In this document: positions 43,960-55,279 of the stretch, in pieces | Layout of the letters: every line of letters starts with the position of its first letter | How positions within the stretch are numbered: position 1 is the stretch's first letter | NCBI RefSeq assembly: GCF_021869535.1 | Contig: NW_026262734.1 | Span: 77,500,339-77,564,338, forward strand | Reading direction: 5' to 3' | DNA from: Mytilus californianus | Taxonomy: Eukaryota; Mollusca; Bivalvia; Mytilida; Mytilidae | DNA length: 64,000 nt | Notes under the pieces: model-generated | Databases searched by the model: none | What the model was told of the DNA's origin: nothing | Seen by the model: the letters and a program-made list of their open reading frames with translations, nothing else | Translations under genes and position numbers: made by a program

Positions 43960-45145
43960 ATCGTTTTTTAAATAGTTGAATAGTTGTATACATGTTGTGC
44001 ATACTGCATTGCTGATGTTAGGCAAATGATTTTCAAAATACATAAAAAATAAATTACAATATTCGAAAGTGTCTACTGTCAAATGCTTATAAATTGGAAA
44101 TAAATTGTAAATTCAAGCAATAATGTTCCTATAAATAGCTATATGATATAATAAAAAGGTTGTTTTTTTTTGGATAACAAAATTAACAGCCGTTATATGC
44201 ACAAAACAGCACACTAACAAATTCCTTTAACTCTTGCAATAAATATACCAACAATGTCCCGTGTATAAGAAGTAAAGTCATATACATATACTTATATCTG
44301 ACAAACAAACCAACCAAACTGAAAAGGAATAAATAGTAATGAATCGTGTCTTTTCAAAATTGAACACTTTGTAAAAATTCAATCAGCCAAACAATATCAG
44401 ATATTAGAACTGTGTTGGGAAGGACGGGAAAAACGGTTGTTATTTCGACCATTCTTGTGCTAAACCCGTACACTTTTTCAAGAGAGTAGCAGTGCAAGGT
44501 TCCCATATTAATAAAAAAATTAAAAAAGATTCATTTCTATGAGACGATCATTAATTTATGATAAATTACCATGTGTTTATCTTAAAATATAGTTAACAAG
44601 TTAAGATTTTTGCTCCAACTATAACTGCTTGAATTTTGTCATTATTTAGAGATGTAATTGTTTTACAATCAATTATAATAATGTCCATAATCTCTGTTAT
44701 TTAGTTTTGGTCACACTTAGTTCACAGATATGATAAAAGATCATTAATTCAGATACAACCGCGGTACGAACTAAATATACACTTCTGAGAAAAAGTCGAT
44801 TATACCGAGGATTATAATAGGCTCGCCATCTGTTGACAAAGCTTCGTTTTAAACTAACACACCTTGACTTGTTACTTGTTTTACAAAGTTATACATAATA
44901 CCTGAATAACTTCAATGTGAACATATCAATTTCAAAAAAGATATTAACAAAGGATATATTGTGAAGTAATACATATCACACCCCCTCAAGAACAATGAGT
45001 ACTTGCAATTCATTTTTTGTGCTTTATTGAATAAACAAAAAGTCAAAATCGAGGAGTTGTTAAATTGAAATGTACACCATTGAACGTTCTTCCTTGTAGT
45101 TTCGTCTGAATTGTTGAGGCGTTTCTGTCAATAAACTGATATGTA
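43960..45145. other. Gene-free stretch
   Basis: About 1.2 kb of AT-rich DNA without recognisable genes or repeats. Confidence 0.35.
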
Positions 45146-45149
45146 AACA

Positions 45150-45273
45150 TACATCCATTATTAAAAACGGTATTTCAAATCCTAAATTTTACGGTAATAT
45201 TGTACTCAAAGCGCGGAAATCACTATGTAATCCGTGTTCACTCATCGAACCTTTAAACAAACTTATTAGTAAA
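45150..45273 (+). pseudogene. PLE-2 C-terminal fragment
   Basis: IKNGISNPKFYGNIVLKARK and SLIEPLNKLISK match the end of the intact PLE-2 protein (GISHPIFYGNILYKAQK, LTKPLNRLIKKGY). At 45273 a family A copy interrupts it. The remaining codons KGYLTNVSN resume at about 45852. Confidence 0.75.
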
Positions 45274-45850
45274 TATAAAAAAGTAGATGTGGTATGATTG
45301 CCATTGAGACAACTCTCCACAAGAGACCAAATGACACAGATATAAACGACTATAGGTCACCGAACGACCTTCAACAATGAGCAAGGCCCATACCGCATAG
45401 TCAGCTGTAAAAGGCCCCGAAATGACAATGTAAAACAATTCAAACGAGAAAACTAACGGCCTAATTTATGTACAAAAAATGAGGGAAAAACAAATATGTA
45501 ACATATAAACAAACGACAACCACTGAATTACAGGCTCCGGACTTGGGACAGACACATACATACATAATGTGACGGGGTTAAACATGTTACCGGGATCCCA
45601 ACCCTCCCCTAACCTAGGACAGTGGTTTAACAGTACAACATAAGAACTAACTATAAAAATCAGTTGAAAAAGGCTTAACTCATCAGATGGATACAAATAC
45701 AAATACTACACAGAGTGGACGTGGCCGGGTACTTGTATATTCCAACAACAAAAAAGACAATAAATACAGATCTTAGAATACGCGCAGTTACTGACAGCTA
45801 GTTCAAAGCCACTAACAACTAACAAAAAAAATCATGCATCTAAGACTAAG
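45274..45850 (-). mobile_element. Family A short form with 6 bp target duplication
   Basis: AGTAAA at 45268-45273 and 45851-45856 flanks a 577 bp minus-strand copy running from AAAAAGTAGATGTGGTATG to ACAACTAACAAAAAAAATCA and CATCTAAGACTAAG. The interrupted PLE-2 coding sequence continues in frame once the insert and one duplicate are removed. This fixes both ends of family A. Confidence 0.85.
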
Positions 45851-45879
45851 AGTAAAGGTTATCTTACCAATGTTTCTAA

Positions 45880-46953
45880 TGCATGATTTTTTATTATCAA
45901 TTATTTTGGCTTTTAACTAGCTGTCAGTAACTGCCAGTACTCTCAAATCGTACTTTCTTGTAAAATTGACCTGTTGATACTATTTGTAATGTTTTTTATG
46001 TTATTTAATGTTTACTTATTCCGGGTTATTTCTGGTATATTTACGAGCTTTGATAAGTTTTTGGTATTACTATGAATTTTCAGTTCTTCGTACTATTTTT
46101 GTAAAAATATTTCCTTTCTCCTATTATACTTTATATACATCACACTTCCGGCAGCTGTACATGAAAAACACGAAGTATTATCGAGCAACATTTTTTTAGT
46201 TTTGTTGTTGATATTCACCCAACATGCACCAAGTTTTAGAATAATATTATTGATATACAACAAAAAATCTTGGTGTTCCTACACGGAAGGTTATACAGAC
46301 AGAAGAAGTAGAAGTATACCTAACAACAAAATTATTTTCATTTACCTGTGTATAATATTACTGCAAATGGCGGAATTTGTTTTTTCAAGGTTTAAGTTTT
46401 TCTTAAATTGTTTATCGTTTCACAGCGGTATAAAACTTTTACTTTAATTATTCATGCCTTGCTTTATAAATTTTGTGTTAACATTGTATCATAGATCAAA
46501 TTTATTCGTTAAGTGTATGTTCACTTGTGTTACTACGTCTTTTAATTGAGTTAAGCCATCATTTCAATTGATATTTTATAGTGTGTCTTTCTATGTTGTG
46601 ATATTACACTATTGTTCCAGATAAGGGTGAAGGTTGGGTGCCATTGAAACGTTTAAACCCGCTGCAATTGTTTGCATCTGTCCAAGTCAGGAAACTGATG
46701 TTCAGTAGTTTTCGTTTGTTGATGTAGTTTATAAGTGTTTCTCGTTTCACGGTTTTTATATAGATTAGACTGTTGGTTTTCCCGTTTGAATGGTTTTACA
46801 CTAGTCATTTGTGGGGCCCTTTATAGCTTGCTGTTCGGTGTGAGCCAAGGCTCCGTGTTGAAGACCGTACTTTGACCTATAATGGTTTACTTTTATGAAT
46901 TGTGACTTGGATTGAGAGTTGTCTCATTCCACATCTTCTTATATCTACTCCAA
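45880..46953 (+). mobile_element. Family A long form (A1), near complete
   Basis: The head is CATGATTTTTTATTATCAAT and AACTAGCTGTCAGTAACTGC; the middle is unique to A1 (GTACTTTCTTGTAAAATTGA, TTATTCCGGGTTATTTCTGG, TTTTGTAAAAATATTTCC). The tail is GGGGCCCTTTATAGCTTGCT, AAGACCGTACTTTGACC, GACTTGGATTGAGAGTTGTC. It matches the 17675-18576 insert end to end. It sits head to head with the 45274-45850 copy. Confidence 0.8.
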
Positions 46954-47811
46954 CTTGAATCTACACTCAAGAGGTAAACAATTTTTTTTCTTCAAATATG
47001 TCATTATCAAATAAAGTTATCACGTTCAAGTCTAAATATGCTTGCTCTAGCCAAACTTTCAATGAAAAAGAATGTGCAGTTTAAAATGCAATATTATTCA
47101 AAATTGTTGGTTTCTTCCGACCATCAGGCGTCTTTCAAGAATAAAAAGTGGTCACTACGATAACTTCAATAGTTCAGTAAGGGGCGTTGAACACCAACAA
47201 TCAATCAATCAATTAATCAATGTTATCATATATTAGAAAGTAGGGGGCTCCGCGTCGACAAGTGTTTCTTTTTAAGGAGAAAGAAAGGCGTGTACAATTA
47301 AAAAGGTCTGACGGACAATTAGAACATACACGATTTGTCTTCATACATGTATATTATATTTTTAAAGAGAAACATAAACTTCTTTGCTAAACATAATCAT
47401 CCAACTTCTTAATTCTAACAATACATACCTCGTAATATCGAACTATTAGCGCGTCTACATTTGCTCATACTATAATTAAATACTGTTGCTCAACTCCTCC
47501 TTCGCAAAGTATTTGACGTGCATCATGGATTTTTATTTTTCATGACATTACTTGATACGTTATACAACTTTTTTTTTAAATTATTAATATTATGTATATT
47601 TTCATATTCCACCAAAGACTTGACAGACCCACAATGCGACAATGAAGAAATGACATATGAGCATATGAGCATTTGAACACACACCATCCATATTAAAGAG
47701 AATTTTTAGGCCTCTGTTGAATCTGATGTCACGTCAGTTCAGTTTCCAATTCGCTTCACTTCAAAACTTATTCAAATTATAGCATGTATTAACTAGATAA
47801 CTATATCGAAA

Positions 47812-47907
47812 TATATTCAACTCGTGACCGAACAACACTGATAATTAACTCATTCGCTACACGCATTTCGTGAATTAATGTGTTGTTCGGTCACTCGTTG
47901 AATATTT
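47812..47907. repeat. Hairpin-forming inverted repeat (~28 bp arms)
   Basis: ATTCAACTCGTGACCGAACA to CAC on the left is nearly complementary to GTGTTGTTCGGTCAC to GTTGAATAT on the right, with a ~39 nt centre. Likely a small foldback element. Confidence 0.7.
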
Positions 47908-48484
47908 TTCTCTATTTGAATTATTCGATTAGTTATTCTTTTTATAACATTGGCAAATGTTTTTTTTTGTATGAAATTAAAGAAGAAAATGTAAGGAATT
48001 ATATCTTTTTCTACGCATTCACAATTTGTTTTTGACCCAACATTATCGACGTTTATTTCACATGTGAAATTATCGTTTTTTTATTTCACTGGAAATCAAT
48101 GTAATGAATCGCAACCAATTTAATAAAACGTTTGTTTTTTTTCATTTGTAAGAAAAATAAATAAAAAAATTAATATAAACTAATTACCTCTAACACGTGT
48201 ACATACACTCAAACCAGCTTTCAAATGACTGTCCTGAAACCTTCCTGTAGCACTATCGGAACCCGGTTTTACAGGAACAATAAATACATATTGAACAATT
48301 CCACTTTAAATGATCAAATATCAATTATGATTAGTAATTAGAATAATTTCCTTATTATGATATTTTAACATAAAATTTCTAAATAAATTTCCAAACAATT
48401 AATCTAATATACTTTTCCGCTATTCATCTACCTAATCATAGACCAATATTATATCAATTAACATTGGAATACACATGTACATAA

Positions 48485-48605
48485 AAGTAAGAAAATGTAG
48501 AATGATTTCCAATGAAAAAAAATATCCATCAGAAACCAAATGACTGAGATGTAAGCACATATACGGTCTTCAACGGTTAGCAACATAGTAATCTTGTATT
48601 CATTC
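48485..48605 (-). mobile_element. Diverged family A tail
   Basis: AAGAAAATGTAGAATGATTT, CAGAAACCAAATGACTGAGA, and ATACGGTCTTCAACGGTTAG parallel the reverse complement of the family A terminus. Confidence 0.45.
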
Positions 48606-49539
48606 ATTACTAAATCAATCCGTAAAAGAAAAAAAGTGAATTTCAAATAGAGTAGTTATCGTGTTCTATATGTATGTGTGATTGCATGGTTTCTAACGGA
48701 ATATAATATTGAAACTACTTGTTTTATTCTATAAGTAAGAAAGAAAATGTTGGATGCTTCTACAAATGTAACAAACTTCTATATAACGGGAAAAAATTCT
48801 GGTTATAATATCTCCCTAAAGTTTCACATTCATTTACTGGTATTACATTTCATTTAAAAATAACATTTTCAAATTAACCATCCTTGTAAGTGTCATATTG
48901 TACTTGAAAATATAACATGATACATGGCTCATACAATGTCAATGGCGGATAACACCAAGCGATTTAAAAGAACTGACTACAGTTTATGATGATTGATTGT
49001 TGTTTGTTCAACACCCAGTGGCAAATATTTCTTGCATATTCCGGACGAATACAATTTAGCAACAAATACAATCGATCGGTTATGCTATATATGCCGTCCT
49101 GATGAAGGTCTTGGAAATTTGTAATGCCCCTGTACAATAAGAGTATATTGTATAGGGATAAAAGTTTGACCACAAACTGACCCCAAAAATGACTTGTTGC
49201 AAGGGTTCTTAACGATGTGTAGAGAGCGAGGCACTCATGAATGAATGAATAAAAAACAGTAAATTGCCTTTCAGCTACATTGTATTACGCAAATATTCTC
49301 ATATCATGAATTGATTATGTAAGATTCAGAATTTGTTGAAACGCCCATTATTTTATTTTTTTTACATGATGTCAATTTATCGTCTAAATCAATTATGTTT
49401 TTTATTGACAACAAGGATAGTCTGAAATTTTTCTAGACTGACCTGCATTTCATTTACAGAAAAACAACTATTATAAAAGAGTTGATAACTATTTATTTAT
49501 TCTACAAAAACAATTCAGTCTTTCATGTAAAAATCATTA

Positions 49540-49790
49540 ATCAAAAAGAAACGAAAGATACTAAAAAGGGACATTCCAATTCATATAATTATGTGAAAGT
49601 CGAAAATAGCTTGGTAATACAACACCATAGCAAACAACCGAAGCAAACCAAAAGACGAACAGCATTGAAAGCTTAAGACCGAGTGACACGAATCCCACCA
49701 AACACCTGGGGGATTTCAGTCACTCCGGAAGGGTGCGCTGTTCCTGCTCAACCTGTGGCACCCGTCGTGTTGATAATGTAAGAAGGTCAT
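49540..49790 (-). mobile_element. PLE-1 tail
   Basis: GAGTGACACGAATCCCACCA, CTCCGGAAGGGTGCGCTGTT, CCTGTGGCACCCGTCGTGTT are the reverse complement of the PLE-1 tail. It is truncated at about 49790. Confidence 0.7.
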
Positions 49791-49794
49791 ATTG

Positions 49795-50870
49795 AATGGA
49801 TAGAGGACGGAATTTTCCTATCTTGTTTTGATAGCTTATCTTGATGGATCTACTCTTTATCAAAGAAAGAGTGATTATTATGTTATATATCAATAAAAGT
49901 CTATATTGAGGCGGGAACTGACCTTATGACAACTATTTTAGGAAATTGAATAATATAATATAATATTACTTGAGTCAAACGAGACAATAATAAATACAAC
50001 ATTGAAAAAAGTGTTTACGTTCTTTTATCTTCAAAAGAGCATGAAAAAGTTCTACTTTTGATATGGAAATTTACTAGTACAATGCCACATAACTGTTGCA
50101 GGTTCGACCAGTCAAATTGGTTTATCAATTAAGCAACTTTAAATATTCTGACATTATGTGGTGAATAGGGGCGTGGCAAAGAAAACATAGCAAAGAGCCA
50201 AAATCAGTCATTATTTAGTTCATAAGAAAAACATAAGAGCAATATATGCATCGGTAAACAATGATAAAAAATATTTTAGAAGGAAAAAAAAGAAGTAACA
50301 AATTCCCCTAAAATATCTTTGAAAAATTGTATGTATCTTATAACTCAGATCATAGTCATTCAAAATCAGAACCACAGACAATACATTTGATTGCAGGTTA
50401 TGTATGTGGCAATTGGTTCGAAGCTTATACACGTTATAAAAGCAGATAGACACATATCACTACATTGCTATCACTAGTACAAATCTATTATTAAATAGGT
50501 TAGAGCAGAAATGGTTTTGATATTACTGATTTATTTTTACTTCTGTTCTTTTTTTCTTCCGACTATCATTGTCTTTAAATCAAAATGTTGACTTGGATGG
50601 GGAGTTGTCACATTGACATTACATGTGTTCATGATCAATTACTGTAAATTATGACCAAAAAAATGTCTGACCTGTATATAGTGGGAATGATTATTAATGT
50701 CTATTTTTATTTAATAAGCCACAAACTTATTCTACAAGACATATGTTGAATTATTGTAACAATATAATAAAAAGGGAAAGAAAGATGTCTGTGCAATTGT
50801 ATGTTTTGTTATTTTCTTTTAGAAATCATCTTGCACTGTTATATGACTGTCGCATTGGCGTTAGCCTATA
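49795..50870. other. Gene-free stretch
   Basis: AT-rich; nothing recognised. Confidence 0.35.
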
Positions 50871-50875
50871 AATAA

Positions 50876-51105
50876 AGGCAATAGTAGTATACCACTGGTG
50901 GTCATAAATCGATTTTACTGAAACAAATCCGTGTTGCAAAAGTTAGGGAACACATCAACTATAAGAGGAAACAAAATGGAACAACAAAAACACTGAATTG
51001 CGACAAAAAAAAACCCTAACATACATAGAAACGGACTATGTGATAAAACTGTCATATTCCTGACTTGGACTAGGACATTTTAAGAAATTATGATGGGTTT
51101 AACCT
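50876..51105 (-). mobile_element. Family E repeat, minus
   Basis: GCAATAGTAGTATACCACTG, AAATCCGTGTTGCAAAAGTT, ACATAGAAACGGACTATGTG and CTGTCATATTCCTGACTTGG are the reverse complement of family E. Confidence 0.65.
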
Positions 51106-51184
51106 GTTTTTTTGGCTTGCCAAACCTCCCACTTATATGGCAATGTTAAATTTACTGCTGAAATTACAACATAACGTGACAGGC

Positions 51185-51880
51185 AACAGATGGGTGCAGA
51201 CCAAGCATTACATGTAGACGGGCGGGAAAAGTTTACGCGGCGTTTTACTCGTGTGCACTTCATGTAAACGCCGCGTTAACTCGATCTGCGTTAACTTTGA
51301 AATTTCAGTAGACCTAAAAAGTAAACGGGCGTTTACTTTCGAGTTTACGTCTGCACTAACGCAACAATGGCGCGTCTTCTAGTTTGGTTAACAGTAAAAC
51401 GGCGTTTAATTTCGTGTTTTCTTCCGTATTAACGTATAAGAAAGGTGCGTCTTCTATTTTTGTGAATCGATATTTGGACATGTAACTTTCGAAAAGAAAA
51501 TATAGAAAATCCGGTATTGTTAAGGTATTGGAACTGTTTGGGTTTTTTGCTGATAATAAAAGTTAATAGTTCGGATTAAAAGTGCTTTTGAATTGTTATG
51601 GTTTTAAACACATATACGTCAAATATTAACTTAAAGATAAATGTCATTTTAACAAAATAGAATTACAAATGTACACGACGTTAATTCTATAATTAACACA
51701 ATAAGTTAATGCGAAAAGTAATCGCACGTTTACTTTCAAGTGCACGTAAAATAGTACACCTATGAAATCTGTAGAAAACGCCCGTTTCCTTTTGAGTTCT
51801 GTTAAAAAAAAAATGCAGAACACAAATACAGCACAATAAAAAAATGAATTGTGCGTCACACGAAAGTATCAACGCCTCAA
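51185..51880. mobile_element. Foldback-like element rich in GTAAACG/CGTTTAC
   Basis: Motifs such as AGTTTACGCGGCGTTTTAC, ATGTAAACGCCGCGTTAAC, GTAAACGGGCGTTTACTTTC and GAAAACGCCCGTTTCC recur in both orientations across ~700 bp. The first ~250 bp are clearly GC-richer than the surroundings. The motif crowding near both ends resembles subterminal repeats of DNA transposons, but I could not define exact terminal repeats or a target duplication. No ORF is supported. Confidence 0.45.
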
Positions 51881-51939
51881 AACATGACATAATAGGTTAA
51901 TTTTGGAAATACAATATAAAATTGGAATTATTTATATAA

Positions 51940-52172
51940 AAAAAAAGATGTGGTATGAGTGCCAGTGAGACAACTCTCAATCCAAGTCACAATTCATAAA
52001 AGTAAACCATTATAGGTCAAAGTACGGTTTTTAACACGGAGCCTTGGCTCACACCAAACAGCAAGCTATGAAGGGCCCAAACAATTACTAGTTTAAAACC
52101 ATTTAAACGGGAAAACCAACGGTCTAATCTATATAAAAAACGAGAAAGAGAAACACTTATGAACCACATCAA
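51940..52172 (-). mobile_element. Family A1 tail, minus
   Basis: AAAGATGTGGTATGAGTGCC, CTCTCAATCCAAGTCACAAT, AAGTACGGTTTTTAACACGG and AACGGGAAAACCAACGGTCT match the A1 terminus in reverse. It abuts the DIRS-like element. Confidence 0.8.
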
Positions 52173-52756
52173 AAAATCCTAAGAATATTGCTCATGGTAT
52201 GTGGCATGAAAACGGTGTACACCACAGTTCTACTTGGAAAGAACTTACGGTTGTTAAATAAGTATTGCATTCTCTGATAGATTTTATTAGAGCTAAACGT
52301 ATTAAATGGTTAACGGATAACCAGAACGTTGTTTCAATTGTTCATCATGGCAGTATGAAGCCTTATTTGCAAGATATTGAATATATTCCATTTCTGTGAC
52401 TTGTTTAAAGTACAACGTGTCCCCAGAGGTTGAAAGGATACCCATGGCTCAGAATGAAATTGCAGGCTATATTAGTTGTATCATAAACACTGATGACTGG
52501 GGCATTGCAATACATGTTTTTTTAATATTTGGATTCCTTGTGGGGTCCTCATGAAATTGACTGGTTTGCTTGTGATCATAACCATCGATTACCTGTATTT
52601 TACTCCAGGTATTGGAATGTACAATAAATGGGTATTGATGCGTTCACTGTCAATTGGCAAGGTATAAATGGGTGATATGCATATGTTCCCCCAGTTTGCC
52701 TATTATTGAAAGTACTTATGTATATGAAGCATTGCAACGCATATGGTACTGTACCA
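52173..52756 (+). pseudogene. DIRS-like retrotransposon: RNase H region
   Basis: The frame reads, with stops, SSTWKELTVVK, LIDFIRAKRIKWLTDNQNVV, GSMKPYLQDIEYI, then DSLWGPHEIDWFACDHNHRL and PVYYSRYWNVQ with INGWICM and FPQFAYY. This block order (RNase H followed by WxPxxIDxFAxxxNxxxxxYxS...) is characteristic of DIRS-type elements. Frameshifts and stops show decay. The reverse transcriptase that should precede it is missing; a family A1 tail lies there. Confidence 0.75.
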
Positions 52757-53005
52757 GGTTCAACCAACCATTTTTCTCTTAAAATGTCCTGTACTAAGTC
52801 AGGAAAATGGCCATTGTTATATTATAGTTCGTTTCTGTGTGTGTTACATTTTAATGTTGTGTTTCTGTTGTGTCGTACTTCTCCTCTTATATTTAATGTG
52901 TTTACCTCAGTTTTAGTTTGTAACCCGGATTTGTTTTTTCTCAATCGATTTATGAATTTCGAACAGCGGTATACTACTGTTGCCTTTATTTATTTACCTT
53001 TGTGG
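52757..53005 (+). mobile_element. Family E insertion in the DIRS-like element
   Basis: GGTTCAACCAACCATTTTTC, AAAATGTCCTGTACTAAGTC, AGTTTGTAACCCGGATTTG, CAGCGGTATACTACTGTTGC match family E. DIRS homology breaks at NAYGTV and resumes with PLWRSAIYW. The reading frame happens to stay open through the insert, making a 164-residue chimeric frame (52706-53200). Confidence 0.8.
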
Positions 53006-53200
53006 AGATCGGCGATTTACTGGCCGTTTTTGTGTCCCAAAGGCGATAGATTTATTGACCAGGTGTTGGGTTTCCATTACCTACCTACTAACAAAGCTAA
53101 CTGTTTAGCTGGTCGAGGGAATAAATCGGTTTTTGGTAATATTGATTTACAATTTAAGGTGTTGGCTCTTAGAATGGACTTCAGGGAGACATTAAATTAA
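53006..53200 (+). pseudogene. DIRS-like element: linker region
   Basis: PLWRSAIYWPFLCPKGDRFI, NKSVFGNIDLQFKVLALRMD is the segment between RNase H and tyrosine recombinase in DIRS-type elements. It ends just before a hammerhead-bearing repeat. Confidence 0.7.
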
Positions 53201-53214
53201 CAATAAGAATTAAC

Positions 53215-53540
53215 TTGGTAGTAGTTTTTCATGTATTGGTTGACATTTGTGTGCTGACATGAATTATCATTGACATGGTCATATTGATAAATTAACTGTT
53301 TACAAAACTATTGAATTTTTTGAAATACTAAGCCTTTTACCTCAGGAATAGATTACCTTAGCTGTATTTGGCAAAACTTTTAGGAATGTTGGTCTTAAAT
53401 GTTCTTCAACTTCGTACTTTTTTTTTGCCTTTTTAACTTTTTTGGATTCGAGCATCACTAATGAGTCTTTTGTAGACGAAACGCGCGTCTGGCGTATATA
53501 CAAAATTTAATCCTGGTATCTATGGTGAGTTTATTTTGTA
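53215..53540 (+). mobile_element. Hammerhead-bearing short repeat (plus copy)
   Basis: GCTGACATGAATTATCATTG, TAAATTAACTGTTTACAAAA, GGAATAGATTACCTTAGCTG, TTTTTGGATTCGAGCATCAC, the hammerhead-like core, then TTTAATCCTGGTATCTATGG match the 29468-29760 element. It interrupts the DIRS-like element. Confidence 0.75.
53458..53496 (+). ncRNA. Hammerhead-like core with one core mutation
   Basis: CTAATGA replaces CTGATGA, changing the invariant G5 to A. The rest is intact: helix II GTCT-TTTGT-AGAC, GAAA, helix III ACGC/GCGT and cleavage triplet GTA. G5 is required for catalysis in hammerheads, so this copy is probably inactive. Confidence 0.6.
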
Positions 53541-53669
53541 TTGCAAATAGTATATTGTATTTTTTTCATTTCATTGGTGTATGATGTATTGTATTGATGA
53601 GCTATGTCAAAACTTGGAAGGAACCACATATTAATTTAAAATTATTTTATTACATATATTTTTCCATGT

Positions 53670-54632
53670 GTTCAGAAACGATATTGCAGAGTTACCAAAT
53701 GAATTTGACAGTTATTTAACCATCATTCCTGATTTGACAACACAGTGAAGAAATACTACTATGGTCTTTTGCGATGGAAAAAGTGGGCGGAAAACAACCA
53801 CATTTCTGGTGTCGATATTTTACCGACAAAACCGTTATTTGTAGTTTTATATTTAGCTTCTTTACTGCAATTTTCTGCTACGTCTAGTCCCGTCTGTGAT
53901 GCATATTATAGTATATTGGGCGCACTCAATTACTGGTGCAGATTCTCCTACTGATTCTAAATTATTGAAATGTATTTTTGAAGTTGCTAAAAGGAAATTA
54001 GGCTCACAAATCAGGACGAAAGAGCCGACAACTCCGTTAAATGAGTTATTACAGACTATGTATAATTAGTTAACGTTATTTTGTGTCGATAATATTTTTT
54101 CCACAACGTACCATTTGTGTGTGTATAATGGGATATGCAGGTTTTATGCGTGTATCAGAATTATTAAATTTGCGTTATTATGATATTAATTTTAAATCAT
54201 CACACATTTCAATTTTCACGAAAACAGCAAGACGGATATTTACAGAGATGGGAACTGTTTGATTATTGCGAAGATCGGCACAACGTGTGTCCAGTTCGAA
54301 ATTTGGAATTATATATGCAATGGAGTGGCATTATATTTATAAAGGAATGTGTCGCAAGCGAAAGGAAAATTTGTTTTTCGATCAACAAATAAGCCTTTAA
54401 GCTATACAAGGATGAGTGAAATTTTCAAAGATGCTTTTTTTTTGTTCCTGATATAAAATCATACGGATTACATAGTTTACGATCTGGTGGTGCTACATCT
54501 GCAGCGAGATTTGGTGTTTCAGACAGACTTTTTAAACGTCATGAACGTTGGAAGTCGAACACTTCAAATGATGGCTATGTGAAAGACGATTTATCAAAAC
54601 GTATGATAGTTTCTCAGAATTTGGAAATTTAA
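53670..54632 (+). pseudogene. DIRS-like element: tyrosine recombinase
   Basis: In shifting frames: IAELPNEFDSYLTIIPDLTT, VKKYYYGLLRWKKWAENNHI (the core-binding region), GFMRVSELLNLRYYDI (box with the first catalytic Arg, xxRxSE), DGYLQRWELFDYCEDRHNVC and PVRNLELYMQWSG. The C-terminal catalytic block is YGLHSLRSGGATSAARFGVS (HxxR at 54471-54482) and KSNTSNDGYVKDD with the nucleophile Tyr at 54576-54578; the stop is at 54630-54632. These residues mark a tyrosine recombinase of the DIRS/Ngaro class, which integrates as a circle without a DDE integrase. At least three frameshifts or stops make it inactive. Confidence 0.82.
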
Positions 54633-54705
54633 TAATACCTTTTTTGTTTTATTTACATTTTGGACTCTAAAATTTGTCATATATAGTAATAAATAGCTTC
54701 CCGTT

Positions 54706-55278
54706 CTTTTGGTATTTATTATAGCCTTTTATGGCGTGTCTTTTTAGAGTGTTGATATATACTTGGATATTTGGTACAAGTATTGGTTGATGTCTACATT
54801 GATTGATGGTTTATACCAGAAGAATTGTAATTTTATTCGTTTAAACGGGCGGTGCATTAGAATGAAATTAATTTCTTCTTGGTGTTTTCCTCATATGCAT
54901 CATAGAGGGCGCTAGGTTTTCCCCCTTCAAAATTATTTTCACGGTATTGTATTGCCTACATAACCATTCAGAACGACACCGTCAATCTTAACAGTCGAAA
55001 TGTTCTTGGTAAATTTTAATTCTGGTTAAGTTAATTCAGCTTTATATTTGAAGAGTTTTTTGTTTGAAATTTATGTTTGACTTATATATTATATGTATAG
55101 ATATATCTTAAGAGCATCGGCGTTGTCATGCGACTATCCACTTTAAAAAGTCTTTGGTATTTATTATAGCCTTTTATGGCGTGTCTATTCAGAGTGTGTA
55201 TATATACTTGGATATTTGGTACAAGTATTGGTTGTAGTCTACATTGATCATTTGATGGATGGTTTATACCAGAAGAAT
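54706..55278 (+). repeat. Split direct repeats downstream of the recombinase
   Basis: 54706-54826 and 55151-55278 share TTTGGTATTTATTATAGCCT, TTTATGGCGTGTC, TATACTTGGATATTTGGTAC, AAGTATTGGTTG, CTACATTGAT and ATGGTTTATACCAGAAGAAT. Offset is ~443 bp. Split direct repeats are typical termini of PAT/Ngaro-type tyrosine recombinase elements, which fits the neighbouring recombinase. Confidence 0.75.
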
Positions 55279-55279
55279 A

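Larger units (their letters stand above)
46955..49535. other. Mostly gene-free stretch with small repeats
   Basis: An (AATC)n-like tract at 47198-47222 follows GGGCGTTGAACACCAAC. A hairpin lies at 47812-47907 and a family A fragment at 48485-48605. Minus-strand donor-like sites GAG/GTATGT (exon end 47429) and GAG/GTAATT (exon end 48188) are possible 5' UTR exon ends for the Ig gene but are unproven. Confidence 0.35.
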
